A DNA stretch of 64,000 nucleotides from NCBI RefSeq assembly GCF_004210375.1, contig NW_027467782.1, forward strand, positions 26,949,276 through 27,013,275, in the 5' to 3' direction. The stretch's first letter is position 1. Each line of letters starts with the position of its first letter. Made by a program: the position numbers and the translations under genes. Source of the DNA: Tachypleus tridentatus. Lineage: Eukaryota > Arthropoda > Merostomata > Xiphosura > Limulidae. The notes beneath the pieces were generated by a model. The model was not told the origin of the DNA and made no database searches. It saw only the letters and a list, made by a program, of their open reading frames with translations. This document shows, one piece after another, positions 22,521-33,338 of this stretch.

Positions 22521-24525
22521 CAATAGTGAAGGTTGGCACTTTACAAGAGTTTATTGATGGGTTTACAGTCTTACTTTCTCACAAGTGGATATGTAAGGAG
22601 AGCTTCGTAAAACCAACCAAATAGTCCTCTGTTGTCATACTATTGTTATGTATTACAAGTACATAAAGTAATATCTTAAGAATGGAATCCTATTAAATCA
22701 AGAATTATGAAGAAAAAATGCACAATATTAGAAAGCTGTAACTCATTAAGTGTTTGAAGTCAACATATTTCAATGAGGATTTTTTTAGTTAAATGCTTAT
22801 GAAATACACTCTGAAAACAACTTAAACCGAGATCCTTTTTGAGCAAGAAATATAAAACATGTAACTTGTTTAATAAAATATTTTATTCATCAAAAAAGCT
22901 GTATTTTGTAAACTATTCAAAGCAAATAATGAAATTGTTGTTAAAGCACAACTGATAAATTTAAAATAATTTTGAAAGCAAGTTATAATTCATTTTGCAA
23001 AAGACAAGCAATAGACATTAATCATTATGTTTTTCACACATAATAAACATAACACCAAGAAATGTGTAAACTGTAATCACTCTAAAGAGACTGTTGTGTG
23101 AATCAACCTATTTTCTGTTAATTCCAACTGTACTGCAGAAAATAAAATTTTTATTTCAATAACAAATTCATTTATTTTCTGGTTATTTCTCAAAGAAACA
23201 TTCTCAAGAGTGTTTGTTTTGATTTGATTTTTGTTTACAATGTTATGTCTATTATCACCTTATAAAATATTCACAATTATGAGGATAATTTGTAATTGGT
23301 TGATTTACTACCCTGTGACGCTAAGTCATTGGTCAAAGATTAGCACATTTTATCAATCAACTGTCAGTGTAAAGATGGCTATGAAGAATGTTTATAAAGA
23401 ATGCACCATCTGATGGTACACCATGATTTTATTACTTACACTTAGTGTTTGGTAACTTAAATATCTTGTCAAAATCTGGGTATCAGTTAATCTGAAAATG
23501 TCTGAAGGTTATTGATGGTGCTATTATTTTTATAGTCTGTTACTATTTGTTAAAAGTGGTGCTCATCAACAATGCTAAAATTTAGAGGAGGAAAAATTTA
23601 AATCAAATTATATGCTATAAAAATATTTACCCAAAACAATACTATTTCTTCATTAAAATACATAAATAAAATAACACATATAATAGAAACTTGCAAATTG
23701 ATTATATATTTACTATAGTGTAATTTTAAAGACTTTGTTGTTGTTTTTTTCCAATGATGAACTAATAAATGTTCCATGGTATGAACTTCACCTTAGCAAA
23801 TGGGAGCTACTGCTACACCTGTATTGTCATTTCTACAATAATTGGTCCAGTAATTAGGTCACTCAGTTTGCAACTGAGAGTTGAGGTGCCATTTCTCATC
23901 CTTCAACATGCTCACTCTTACAACCATGGAACATTATATGCAACACTTAATCCCACTACTCATTTGTAAACAGTAGCTAAAGAGTTGGTAGTGTCGACAA
24001 ACTACGTTCTCTCTAGTCTATTACTTAAACATTATGGACGATTATTACAAGTGGCCTTGTGTGGCTTTGTATGAAATTTCAAACTAAACTAACTAAAAGA
24101 ACACTATGTATCATCTTAAACAGAAAACATGCAGACAATAGTAATAACACAGTAAGCAATATGAACCATTTAACCTTTACAGGTAGTTACATATTTCTAG
24201 AATATTTCACTACCAAAGTTAATTTCTACAGCAACAATAAATGAATAACATTAGTAATGCTATTACTGGTACAAACAGCAGTGCTGTCAGAAGGGGTATT
24301 AAGGCCGTGTTTTCTATTTGCAGAACCATGTCGGCTGTAATGCGCTATTATAATTAAATACACCTTATAATTAGTATGCTTGCTGCTGACACTGTCAATG
24401 ACAGTTCTAATACTAAACACTAGAAATATAACCTTGGTATATTGAAAACATTACGTTAGGCTAATCGCCGTTTAACTTGTACTTCGAGTTTAATGAACTT
24501 ATTTTCTTATAGGAATTATCTTTCT
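22521..24525. other. AT-rich stretch without recognised content
   Basis: No supported gene, repeat family or RNA. ORFs are short and lack splice context. Confidence 0.4.
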
Positions 24526-24605
24526 CAGCTTTTCATGATGACGAGAAATTCACCTGAAGTGAAAATGTATTCTCAAGATGGCTGGTATGGATAGTAAAAC
24601 TTTAA
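24526..24605 (+). mobile_element. Penelope-type terminal arm fragment
   Basis: 'tcatgatgacgagaaattc', then 'acctgaagtgaaaatgtatt' and 'ctcaagatggctggtatgga' are co-linear with 51308-51365. The fragment lacks the hammerhead-like centre. Confidence 0.55.
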
Positions 24606-26023
24606 TTAAAATACAGTTCTGTACTTTTAAGTTTCATCTTTTTCCTCTTACGTCTTTGAATCTATTTAATTCATCTCACATAATTAAATAATAAGATAAA
24701 TAACTTTTACTTTCTTACCTTTACACAGTATCAAAATATGTGTATCCATTGTAGCATTTGTAGTTGTACAGAACGTTAGGTTTGCTTCCAGGAAATTTAT
24801 ATTAGATTTAATCAGTTCTGCTACGAGTAGATATATCTTAGAGCTTCATAACAAACAAGAGCAAAAGTATCGTTATTTGCAACACAGCACACTTTTGTTT
24901 TTGAAATGTAAGTTTTTCTAAAATTTATAATAAATCAAGTCCTACTAACTGAACCGCATGTATAATAACATTCTAATACCAACTTCTCACAGTAACACTT
25001 TAATTCGCGCCATTTGTATACTTCGCCATCTGTCCTTTAAAAACCGACACACTCGAAAAGAAAAAAAAATTGACAAAACAATGCTTCAGTTAAAACACTC
25101 GCTTGATTGTTTTGTTTGGGACTGTATTTTTGCTGACATTTTAAAGTAAAAATAATCTTGTTTGTTTTGTTGTTAAATAAAAAGATACACAATGCATCAT
25201 CTGCCCACCTTGGGTATCGAAACCTGATTTTAACAGAAAAGCACTTAGACACTCACCGCTTAGCTTGTGGGTGAAAATAGCTCTCGTGTTCCTTCCATAA
25301 TTCGACTTTTATTTCAGACAATCAGCAAGAGAGCAGAGAGAGAAACAGACACGTACTTCACAACTTCGTATCTATCTTACTCCAGTAAGTGGACCCATAC
25401 TGTTTGCTTTAAGTGAAATCTGTGAGTCAGAAAATGCAACAGAGAAGTAAGTAAAGTGAAATTTTGGTGCTGTTGCTAGATTATTAGCGTTTTAACATTA
25501 TCAGTCATATGTCACCCATAACCCCTTGTGGGTTTTCTAATTTTATATTAACTAAGTCTTCCGCTTTTCTATAGCATTGCAAAACTTCCGGTTTATCTGC
25601 CAATTAGAATTTCTTAAGCTTTCGCATTTACCCTTGATATTTTATTTATGGCTAAACATGAATAGTCTATTTACGTTTTAGAAAACCTTGATTCAAAAAA
25701 TCACGTTTGAGGTCAATAAATCCAAATAATGTTTCAAAAAGTTATAACGAATATAACACAGTGTGAAGGTCTTAAATGCTCGCTGTGTAATCTCCTAATG
25801 TTGATATTAAATTAGAATGTATTTCACTTCACATTCAAAAGACTGTTTTCATATATTAATATATCCATCATTTTATGAAAAACAATTCTGTCAAATGGAA
25901 AATTCCTAGATTAAAAATGACTTTGGGTAAGTTTTATGTTAAAATTTCTTAATTATAATTGATTTTCTTTACAAAATGTTTTCCAGGTATTCTGTATAAT
26001 AAATTCTCACTAACTTACAACCC
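24606..26023. other. AT-rich stretch with a SINE fragment
   Basis: At 25199-25268 there is a minus-strand fragment of SINE family B ('ctgcccaccttgggtatcga', 'aacctgattttaac'). The rest shows no exon or repeat that I can name. Confidence 0.4.
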
Positions 26024-26152
26024 TCCCCCCGTGGCACAGAGGCATGTCTGCGGACTTATAACGTTACAATCCGGATTTCAATACCTGTGGTGGGTAGAGT
26101 ATAAGTAGCCCGTTGTGTAGCTTTGTGTTTAATTACAATCAAACAAAAATCA
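26024..26152 (+). repeat. tRNA-derived SINE, family B (best copy)
   Basis: 'ccccgtggcacagaggcatg' (A-box region), 'tctgcggacttataacgtta', 'caatccggatttcaatacct' (B box), 'gtggtgggtagagtataagt', 'agcccgttgtgtagctttgt', ending in a simple 'gtttaattacaatcaaac' tail. The A and B boxes lie about 40 bp apart, as in a tRNA gene. Other copies are at 4027, 29104, 46027 (minus) and as fragments. Confidence 0.75.
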
Positions 26153-26577
26153 CTTACACTTTATTGTTTAATATTTTTATAGGTTTGAAGTCCATATGTC
26201 CTGATGGTTTTTCAAAACAATTACACTGTGTAACATAAATTTTGTTCCTGGATAATGAGTGCTATTTTTTAATTGCTTATGTTGTAAAAGTATAGAAAAT
26301 GGCCATTATTCCATTCAAACTTTGCTTTTGTGACCTGGATAATGAAATTTAGAAATTAACCTATTTCCTATGAAAAAACAGGCAAATTTGCACGTGTTCA
26401 TTTACACAAGGTCTGAATAAAATAACATATGAATCAAGATTTCCATGTATTTATACTAAAGTTATACAAAAATGTTTAGAAGTGAGTAGTTTTTCGAGAT
26501 TTGCAACTGTAATGTAAATCACTTTCACATAACAGCCTCCAAATATAGTCTTCCATCATGTTTTCGTTATACGCTTC

Positions 26578-26962
26578 TTAGTAGCGGCGTTCAAAGTCCA
26601 GTATATCTTGGTGGAAGCGCTCGCCTTCCTCCTCTAAGGATTCTCCCATGTTCTCCTTAAATTTATCACGGTGAGCGTTAAGGATATGGACTTTCAGGGG
26701 CATCCTGCAGCCCATTTTACCGTAGTTCTTCACCAGAGTTTCAACCAGTTCTACATGATTTTGAACCTTGTGATTGCCCAAGAAACCTTGAATCACTGCG
26801 ACAAATCTGCTCCAAGCTTTATTTCCTTCCTACTCGACTTCTTGAGAAATTCTGCGCACTCGAGGATCTTTATTTGTGGTCCAACGAAAACACCAGCTTT
26901 GACCTTTGCCTGAGACAGCTTAGGGAAGAAGTCTCGAAGGTACTTGAAGGCTGCAGACTCCT
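26578..26962 (-). pseudogene. decayed gene of the 'GERFHQDI..ERRY' family
   Basis: On the minus strand: SAAFKYLRDFFPKLSQAKVK then AGVFVGPQIKIL and AEFLKK. A frameshift and an in-frame TAG follow (VE-stop-EGN), then NKAWSRFVAVIQGFLGNHKV, a ~70-residue open part with MPLKVHILNAHRDKFKENMG, and EEEGERFHQDILDFERRY before a stop. This matches a family of uncharacterised proteins that I recall as very common in arthropod genomes and usually linked to mobile DNA. I know no proven function. Base composition is clearly richer in G+C and CpG than the flanks, so the insertion is fairly recent. Only the C-terminal ~130 residues are present. Confidence 0.6.
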
Positions 26963-27362
26963 TATCGACTATTTATCACAATAATTTATATAAACTTCAT
27001 CTCTTCATTCTCCTGTTTCTGGACCTGCAACACTACTCATTCCAGTATTGGGTTTATATTAGATGTGGAATAGAACTTTTGAAAGTTAATCCCTTCCTGG
27101 AGGCTCAGCAGTAAGTCTGAGCGTTTATAACACTAAAATTGTGTTTTGAAACAGTTCATTATGTAATTATCTGCATAATAGCAAACAAAAACTGCGATAA
27201 AGAAAGAGAAGTTATTAAATTAATCTAAAAAACAATAAAGTAAACTCGACAGTATCTGAGTAACACAAATATTTCATAAAAATGTAATTCTAGTAATAAT
27301 TATTATTCAGCCTCCAGTACTTTCGATATAGTAAATTCTGCACTACAGCATTTAATATTACG

Positions 27363-27606
27363 GCGCCCGGCCTGGCCAAGCGTGTTAAGGCGTGCGACTC
27401 ATAATCTGAGGGTCTCGAGTTCGCATCCCCGTCGTGAAAAACAACGGCCCTTTCGGCCGTGGGGGCTATTCGTTGGTAAAAGAGTAGCCCAAGAGTTGGC
27501 GGTGGGTGGTGATGACTAGCTGCCTTCCCTATAGTCTTACACTGCTAAAGTGGGGACGGCTAGCGCAGATAGCCCTCGAATAGCTTTGTGCGAAATTCCA
27601 AAAACC
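27363..27606 (+). repeat. tRNA-derived SINE, family A (full-length)
   Basis: The tRNA-like head has an A box in 'cctggccaagcgtgttaagg', an anticodon-loop-like 'ctcataatctgag' (CAT, as in tRNA-Met) and a B box 'gagttcgcatccccgtc'. The body follows: 'ggcccttt cggccgtgggg', 'ggctattcgttggtaaaaga', 'gtagcccaagagttggcggt', 'gactagctgccttccc', 'agatagccctcgaatagctt'. High CpG content marks it as one of the younger copies. It is the reference for the other family A copies here. Confidence 0.85.
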
Positions 27607-28184
27607 ATTAATTTGGGAAACAATTAGTTTACTCATTTATTTAATTAGTTTTTAAGAAAAGTTTGTTTCCTTATTATAAGATGTTTAATTTTTCTTTGAG
27701 AAAATTTGATAAAATATAAATTATCTTGCTTTCGAAAGTTATAATGAAATATGTAATTATATTTCGAAATAACTGTTCGTATAGTGATAATATTTTCTAA
27801 TTGTATCCATAGAGAAAACTTACTTTAGAAGTTTATTTATTCAAAATGACTTATCTTAACGTCAAGACTAATCGTTTTCCTGCCAAACTTGAACAGCACA
27901 AGTTTATGTTCCAAACAGTTAACCTTCCTTAAGAAAAATGGTGTATCCCTTCGAAGCTTAGTGGTGTCATTCGTAAGTAACCGTACAATGATGTTTTCCT
28001 TCATTTTGTCGAATACTATTGTGTAACATATTATAATAACCTATATTTTTAATGATGTAATATTTTGTTAGCTGAAGGGCAAATTTAATTCTAATTTGAT
28101 ATCAAATTTATGTTCTAGCATATTAAAAAAAGGTAATTATAAATATGAGGTAATGTTGAAGAGTTGAGAAAGTTAAAAGATAGT

Positions 28185-28443
28185 GTTTGTTTGTTTTTGA
28201 AGTTCGCTCAAAGCTACACGAGGACTATCTGCGATTGCCGTCCCTAATTTAGCAGTATAAGATTAGAGGAAAGGCAGCTAGTTGTCATCACTACCAACCG
28301 TCAACTCTTGTTTTACTCTTACCAACGAATAGTGGGATTGACTGTTAAATTATAACGCCCCTAGGGCGAGCATGTTTGGTATGACGGGAATTCGAACCCG
28401 CGACCTTCAGACTACGAGTCAAGTACCTTAACCGCCGGGCATG
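28185..28443 (-). repeat. tRNA-derived SINE, family A
   Basis: Full-length copy read on the minus strand, from the head (reverse complement of 'cgaacccgcgaccttcagac' and 'cttaaccgccgggcatg') to the 'gctttgagcgaacttc' tail. The central 'cccacggctgaaagg' part is shortened. Confidence 0.8.
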
Positions 28444-28657
28444 AAAAGATAGATATGATGATAGAAGTTTATTTCTAGTTAGAAAGTGAATGAATGGGTT
28501 AACTATTACAAGTATATTGATTTAATTTTACATAATTTTTAGAAATATTAATTGCTGGAAGATGAACGTAGGTCTACCACACTTTGTTATAGTAATAGTA
28601 TATAGTCTAACTTAGAAGTATTTCAAAATTAGAGTTGAAAGGTATGACTTCTTGTGA

Positions 28658-28765
28658 AGCCCAAGAGTTGGCAGCGGGTGGTGATGACTAGCTGCCTTCC
28701 CTCTAGTCTTACTCTGCTAAGTTAAGGACGGCTAACGCAGATATCCCTCGTGAAATTCAAAACAA
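28658..28765 (+). repeat. SINE family A, 3' body fragment
   Basis: Begins at 'gcccaagagttggcagcggg' and continues through 'gactagctgccttccctcta' to 'gcagatatccctcgtgaaat'. The tRNA head is missing. Confidence 0.75.
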
Positions 28766-29103
28766 ATAATGCTTGTGAAGTATAATGAAAATAAAACTTA
28801 TAATTTCTATATTTAACACGTTTTATAGTTTAGTAACAATTATTTACAAACGTTGACGTCTTGCTGAGCTGGCTTTTTTTAATCATGTTGATAAAGTGTA
28901 CAGAGCAGATAACACTAAGTATAGGAAATATACAAAAAGCACAAGTAGTCGTTCAAGAATATCAAACTTCGTAGATGATGAGAATTTCGTAACATGTCAG
29001 AAATTCGAGGGGGCGTTAGGATTATTTTAAATTGTTTGCTCGATAAAACTGTACCCAGTTTAAAATCGTTATCTAGGTTTGGAGAAATTGTTTAATATAA
29101 TCG

Positions 29104-29198
29104 CTCTTCTGGTCTTTGGGCCTGAAATGTGAATAATCGGGTTTCGATACCCTTGGCTAACAAATAACCTACTGTGCAGTTTTGTGTTTAAAAATAAG
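29104..29198 (+). repeat. SINE family B, partial
   Basis: 'gggcctgaaatgtgaataat', 'cgggtttcgatacccttggc' (intact B box), then 'aaataacctactgtgcag' and 'ttttgtgttta'. It is co-linear with 26024-26152 apart from the A-box end. Confidence 0.55.
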
Positions 29199-29199
29199 A

Positions 29200-30060
29200 A
29201 GGAAACAAATTAAGATAATCTGAAATTAACTGTCAACTTAGTCTTCGAAATCTGCACTAAATTGTTGTTGTATAAGTTGCCAACATAATTACGAATATTT
29301 AGAATTACTATTGTATTACGTTGTTTTCATTTAGCATAAATCATAATTTTAACCAGGAGCCTTTGTAATCATATTTTTAGGAAATAAATTTTCAGTTCCT
29401 TCTAAAATTGCATTAAACAAATAACAACAACCAGTGTAAATAAACAAATAATAATGAGTTGTAATCAACATATGACACAAGAAGTTCATTTGACTGTTTT
29501 GAGAAAAAAATCAAAGAGAAAAACAACATTGTGTGGCAGCTCGCTTTTTGTAAGAAAATTTAAATAAAGATTATGCTGTTGCTGGAACATTGTGAAGGTA
29601 ACAGGAAGAAACACTGCTTTTTAAGATTATATTTCCAGAAGTTTGTCTGTCTAGAGAACAGTTAAAGCTGTTTTTTCTTTGATTGTAACATTTATTTTTA
29701 TACAGCTGTTATCAGTGCAGGAAATCCCTATTTTTCAGTATGTTCCATTTAAAGGGCACAAAAATTCAGAAAACTGTCAGGAAAAGTGGGAGAACGAATA
29801 AAGAGCTTCTTGGGCTCTTAAGCGTGCCCTAAACTCTGGCCTCAGTATGCACGACTTTGATGTGTATTCCCTCACTTTACTTGGTCAAATGAACCTTGCC
29901 CCCACTTTTAATTTGCCTTTACTCCTCTGAGAATGTTATTTATCAAAACCTATCAGCGTAGAAATAAAAAATTTTAAACATTTAACAAATTCCTCACTTA
30001 AAATTCGGCCAATTTATAAAATGAAGTTTACATTGACAAATTATTTACGAAAGAGCTGTA
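29200..30060. other. AT-rich stretch without recognised content
   Basis: No exon or repeat family supported. A few CpG-containing words near 29000-29100 and 29815-29870 have no matching ORF. Confidence 0.35.
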
Positions 30061-30061
30061 A

Positions 30062-30205
30062 AATTATATTTCATGACGGGTATTAGTTTGAAGATGGCCT
30101 GAGAAAGTCGAAACGTTGTTCTCTGCTTTACTTGTGTTAATACTCATACCAGCCATCTTGACATATATTTTTTACTTCAAGTGGGTTTGTCGTCATCACG
30201 AAAAG
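30062..30205 (+). mobile_element. Penelope-type terminal fragment, best hammerhead-like core
   Basis: Plus strand: TGAAGA (30089-30094), a stem-loop TGGCC TGAGAA AGTCG, then AAACGTTGTTC, followed by 'gttaatactcataccagcca' and 'ttttttacttcaagtgggtt'. Read as a hammerhead, this is (C)UGAAGA / stem II / (G)AAAC, with the first core C replaced by U. The right-hand arm is the reverse complement of the arm at 51342-51371. Confidence 0.5.
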
Positions 30206-30355
30206 GTGTAAATATTTTACATTGTGTAAAATTCCAAAATGAAAAAAAAATGTATTTAAATATGTATTTAATATGTTTTTAACGTGTATATAAAAGTTCA
30301 TCTCTTATGTTTATCGGTTTTAAGTGCTATCATATTCCTTAAAACATTCAACAAG

Positions 30356-30505
30356 ATGAATAAACCTCTTAGGATAGCGTTTTCCAGACAGTGGCGAGGG
30401 CGGGTCGGCCTTTTGGCGGAAAATAAAAAAATAACGGAGGAAGAAAAATACTTCATTACAGAATATTTAAAATCAAGAAATACCAAAGACTGTATGGAAT
30501 TGATG
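30356..30505 (+). CDS. candidate first exon of unknown gene (weak)
   Basis: An ATG in a good context (AACAAGATGA) opens 50 codons ending exactly in phase at a donor-like GATG|GTAAAC. The protein starts MNKPLRIAFSRQWRGRVGLL and goes on to KKITEEEKYFITEYLKSRNT then KDCMELM. It is charged, ends in a helix-like segment and is richer in G+C than its surroundings. I do not recognise a family. The frame stays open to 30697, but the composition becomes AT-typical after the donor. It could be a real exon, a piece of a mobile element or chance. Confidence 0.22.
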
Positions 30506-30686
30506 GTAAACAATTATAAAAAACACAGCACACTATACTTATCACAGTTTATTAACTGTACAATTGATCAATGGATGTATAATATCTTAAATTCACAGTC
30601 TTATATATCAATATCAAAGGTGCACTTGCTTCCAAGAAACATGAAATTGAAGAAATTAGTCATAGTCAAACCAATTACATATGTCA

Positions 30687-30930
30687 TGTTGACCTGAAAT
30701 AGTTTTATCTTTGACCCAATCTCTAATAAAAAATATTTATTGCGGCGCCACCTTCCTCGAATGTAGTGTTGACCCGAAATATTTTATCTTTGACCCAATC
30801 TCTAATAGGTAATCTGTATTACCGCACCACCTTTTTGGAATGTAGTGTTGACCTGAGACAGTTTTATCTTTGACCCAATTTCTGATAGAAAATCTTTATT
30901 GTGGCGCCACTTTCTTGAATGTAATGTTGT
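30687..30930. repeat. ~80 bp tandem repeat, three units
   Basis: Units start at 30687, 30767 and 30846 with 'tgttgaccyga'. Each contains 'ttttatctttgacccaatct', a variable 'aat..tattg' part and 'gcgccacc' followed by 'ttc.tcgaatgta'. Divergence between units is about 15-20 percent. Confidence 0.85.
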
Positions 30931-31138
30931 CCACATTAACTCCCTCATAGAAATAAAGTACTCTGATTCTTATATTAGATTTCGCGATCGTGCCAAATGG
31001 TCAAGATGCGGTTAGATTTTTGAGATAGAAATGTTTCTAAAGTTCGTCAAAAAAACAACAAACAAACAAACCAAAAACGAATTATAGAAATAGCCGACTT
31101 TTCCCAGTGTTGTCAAAAAAACATACACCTAAATTTCT

Positions 31139-31405
31139 TTAAGCTTTCGTAAGTAAACAGAAGATAAACATCTTCTGTGAAATAAAATGCGCATGTCCGA
31201 GGTTGTGTCGTGCGTGTACAACCACTGTTATTGATATTAAAACTCTCTTCTGAGCTATCGTGGTTTCTCGGTAGACAATCAATTCACTTTTTCGGTTTCG
31301 ATCATTTTCTTCTTGACGAATAACTTTCTCCTGTACGTAACTAAACATCCTTTCTTGTCCTTTAGGAGCAGGAACTGTGAATAACGTCATCCGTGACCGA
31401 AGCAA
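31139..31405 (-). other. unrecognised CpG-rich ORF (88 codons)
   Basis: The minus-strand ORF reads MLRSRMTLFTVPAPKGQERM, then FSYVQEKVIRQEENDRNRKS, then ELIVYRETTIAQKR, before drifting into AT-rich text. The first ~55 codons have coding-like, charged composition and several CpGs (tcggtcacgg, atcgaaaccg, taccgagaaaccacg), unlike the flanks. No family is recognised, and no clear donor follows the good part. It may be a gene fragment or a piece of a young mobile element. Confidence 0.25.
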
Positions 31406-31770
31406 TTTTCAATATAATTTCACATTCTAAATATTGCTCTTTTAAACAGTAGCGTGAGACGTGTGAAACACACATGTTGCACATAAACCATTAAAGATAT
31501 TTATCGGATTTCCGGTGTCAAAACGTACTCTACCGTCTTGTATAAGAATAAAGAAAACTGTGCCAGTGTATGAGATTGATGATTTAAGTTTTATCGTATA
31601 AATAACACAAATGACATCAGAAAACAAAGTTTTGATATACATGCAATTTATTTACAATATTTTAATGCAATATAAATGTAAACAAAACACACCGTATCTA
31701 AAGAAGAATTCTCTTCCAACATTTGTCTTTACTTAAGTACATTTTTACTCTTATGTGGCTCGCTCGTTCT

Positions 31771-32152
31771 CTCTGGGCAGGACGTGATTTAGCACTTAGC
31801 GTGTTGGATTGTGGATTCGTGGTTCGCATCCCATTGCAGAAACAAATCGCGCAAACACTTTGTGGTTTTCAGTATACCGTAAGAGTGATGGTCAAATGAT
31901 GTAATCATAATAGTCCAAGAGTTGGTAGTCAAGTGATTTGATTATAATAGTCTGAAAGCAGATGGTCAAATGATGTAATCATAATAGTCTAAAAGCTGGC
32001 GCCCTTGTGATTTGATTATAATAGTCTAAAAGCTGACGGTCAAGTGATGTAATTATAATAGTCCGAGAGTTGACGGTGGGTGTTATTGAGCAGCTTCCTT
32101 CCCTCTAGTGTATCAGTTGAAATCTAGGGGCGGTTGCTGTTACATAAATATT
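31771..32152 (+). repeat. SINE-like element with an expanded internal array
   Basis: A tRNA-like head ('cgtgatttagcacttagcgt' A-box region, 'gtggttcgcatcccattgc' B box) is followed by a five-unit array (31887-32073). Then comes a family A-like 3' body ('gagagttgacggtgggtg', 'agcttccttccctctagtgt', 'ctaggggcggttgctgt'). It looks like a separate SINE lineage sharing the 3' body of family A. Confidence 0.65.
31887..32073 (+). repeat. ~37 bp tandem array inside a SINE
   Basis: Five units starting near 31887, 31925, 31961, 31999 and 32036, with consensus 'gtcaagtgatgtaatcataa' then 'tagtccaagagttg'. The last part of each unit (ccaagagttg) equals the segment that occurs once in ordinary family A copies (gcccaagagttgg), so the array seems to have grown from within the element. 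Confidence 0.85.
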
Positions 32153-32951
32153 CGAAACAAATAAACTAGTGTTTATTTACTTTAAAATTTTCATTCACCC
32201 TAACGAGTGATTCAAATTATTATTAAAGGATTATGACAAGTACATACTTAAACACAAATCTGTTAAAAACTGAAGTTGTATCCAATACATCTAGGTGAAT
32301 ATTCACTATTTTTCAATGATGCACACATTTATAACAGTAAGTACTAATTCATAAACTGAAGTTTTCATTAACTTTAAAGAATTTTCCTTTGAGTTAATCA
32401 AATAACTTTAGTGTACTCTTTGTTACAATCATTTCAAGAATTTTTTTCTGTTGATAATTTGACAGCACACTTAAAAAAAACAACTGACAACCAACGTATA
32501 TTGACACTGATAAAAACAATATAGATGACAAATTTTGAACTAAAGAAAGGAAGGTTAAGATAAATTTCCTCTGAACAAAATTTAGTTCAAGATCTTTATT
32601 AAAAACAGCTTCTTTTCACTAAATCTACTTAACAATGATTTAAAAGTGATGACCAGTGTAAAAATTAAAAACTTTAATTCCTGATTTATCATTATTTTAA
32701 AACACTGGAACTTAATATTGTGGAGACACTAAAACAGTTCAAAGAGTAAACATTATCTTAACAATGGTGTTTCTGAAACAAACTCTGAACACAAGTTTGA
32801 GATTCATACACAAATGACAAAGTTGATAACAATTTGGAACCGTGACAGATTGTAGCATTTGTTGTTGATCTGTTAACACTGTTCAAGTCTTGTTCTTTAG
32901 AATTCTGATGGCACGTCACCTTGAACAAGGTGCAGGAGCAGGCATATTACT
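32153..32951. other. AT-rich stretch without recognised content
   Basis: No repeat or exon recognised. A minus-strand AATAAA at 32600-32595 could serve as a poly(A) signal if the candidate exon at 32952-33036 is transcribed. Confidence 0.35.
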
Positions 32952-33036
32952 TCATTCTACAACTCTGGAATGGTCTTCCACTTCTATAGTATCATCTTCA
33001 CAATGTTTGGTTCTACCTGTGTATTCAGAGATTCTC
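32952..33036 (-). CDS. candidate alternative last exon of the anoctamin gene (weak)
   Basis: On the minus strand a long T tract and CTGATTTAG acceptor (ends 33037) lead into 85 bases readable as RISEYTGRTKHCEDDTIEVE then DHSRVVE and a stop. The acidic, polar text looks coding, but phase 1 entry needs a donor leaving two bases, and I find none in the last anoctamin exon. Alternatively this is a 3' UTR exon: a GTAAGT donor lies at 33729-33724, downstream of the stop, and another donor-like CAA|GTACGT near 33630. Confidence 0.25.
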
Positions 33037-33262
33037 CTAAATCAGAAAAAAAAAAAAAAAAACGTGCTCAGTAATAATAGTAGAAAACTGAATATGAAAT
33101 TACATTTAATAAATTGTGAAACAGACTTCAGGGAAAGGAACAAAACTATGTAACAGCACCAATGTCATTAAAAGAACACACTGTAAATATAATAATCAAT
33201 TTACATTTTCTTTAGTTTTACTTACACAGTATTTCATTAAGTGTGTGTGTGTAACATAAGTG

Positions 33263-33268
33263 TTTATT
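33263..33268 (-). promoter_or_regulatory. candidate poly(A) signal of the anoctamin gene
   Basis: AATAAA on the minus strand, about 540 bp past the stop codon and the first canonical hexamer I see there. In AT-rich DNA such hexamers are common. Confidence 0.25.
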
Positions 33269-33284
33269 TTGATTTCCTGCAGTA

Positions 33285-33338
33285 TTCTTGTTCTAAATTC
33301 AGATTGGCTCCCGAGACCTAAAAGGTTGCCGACACCTG
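33285..33338 (-). mobile_element. hAT-type terminal inverted repeat fragment
   Basis: On the minus strand this reads 'caggtgtcggcaacctttta' then 'ggtctcgggagccaatct', the common hAT end CAGGGGTCGGCAACCTTT. No partner end was found nearby; it is probably a decayed non-autonomous element in the 3' flank of the anoctamin gene. Confidence 0.5.

Noticed and set aside
27363-27435. Functional tRNA-Met gene
   Set aside because: The A and B boxes and a CAT-like loop are there, but the stems do not pair well and the sequence continues into the SINE body found at many loci.
31887-32073. Five short repeats as a CRISPR array
   Set aside because: Units are adjacent without unique spacers and lie inside a SINE in animal DNA.
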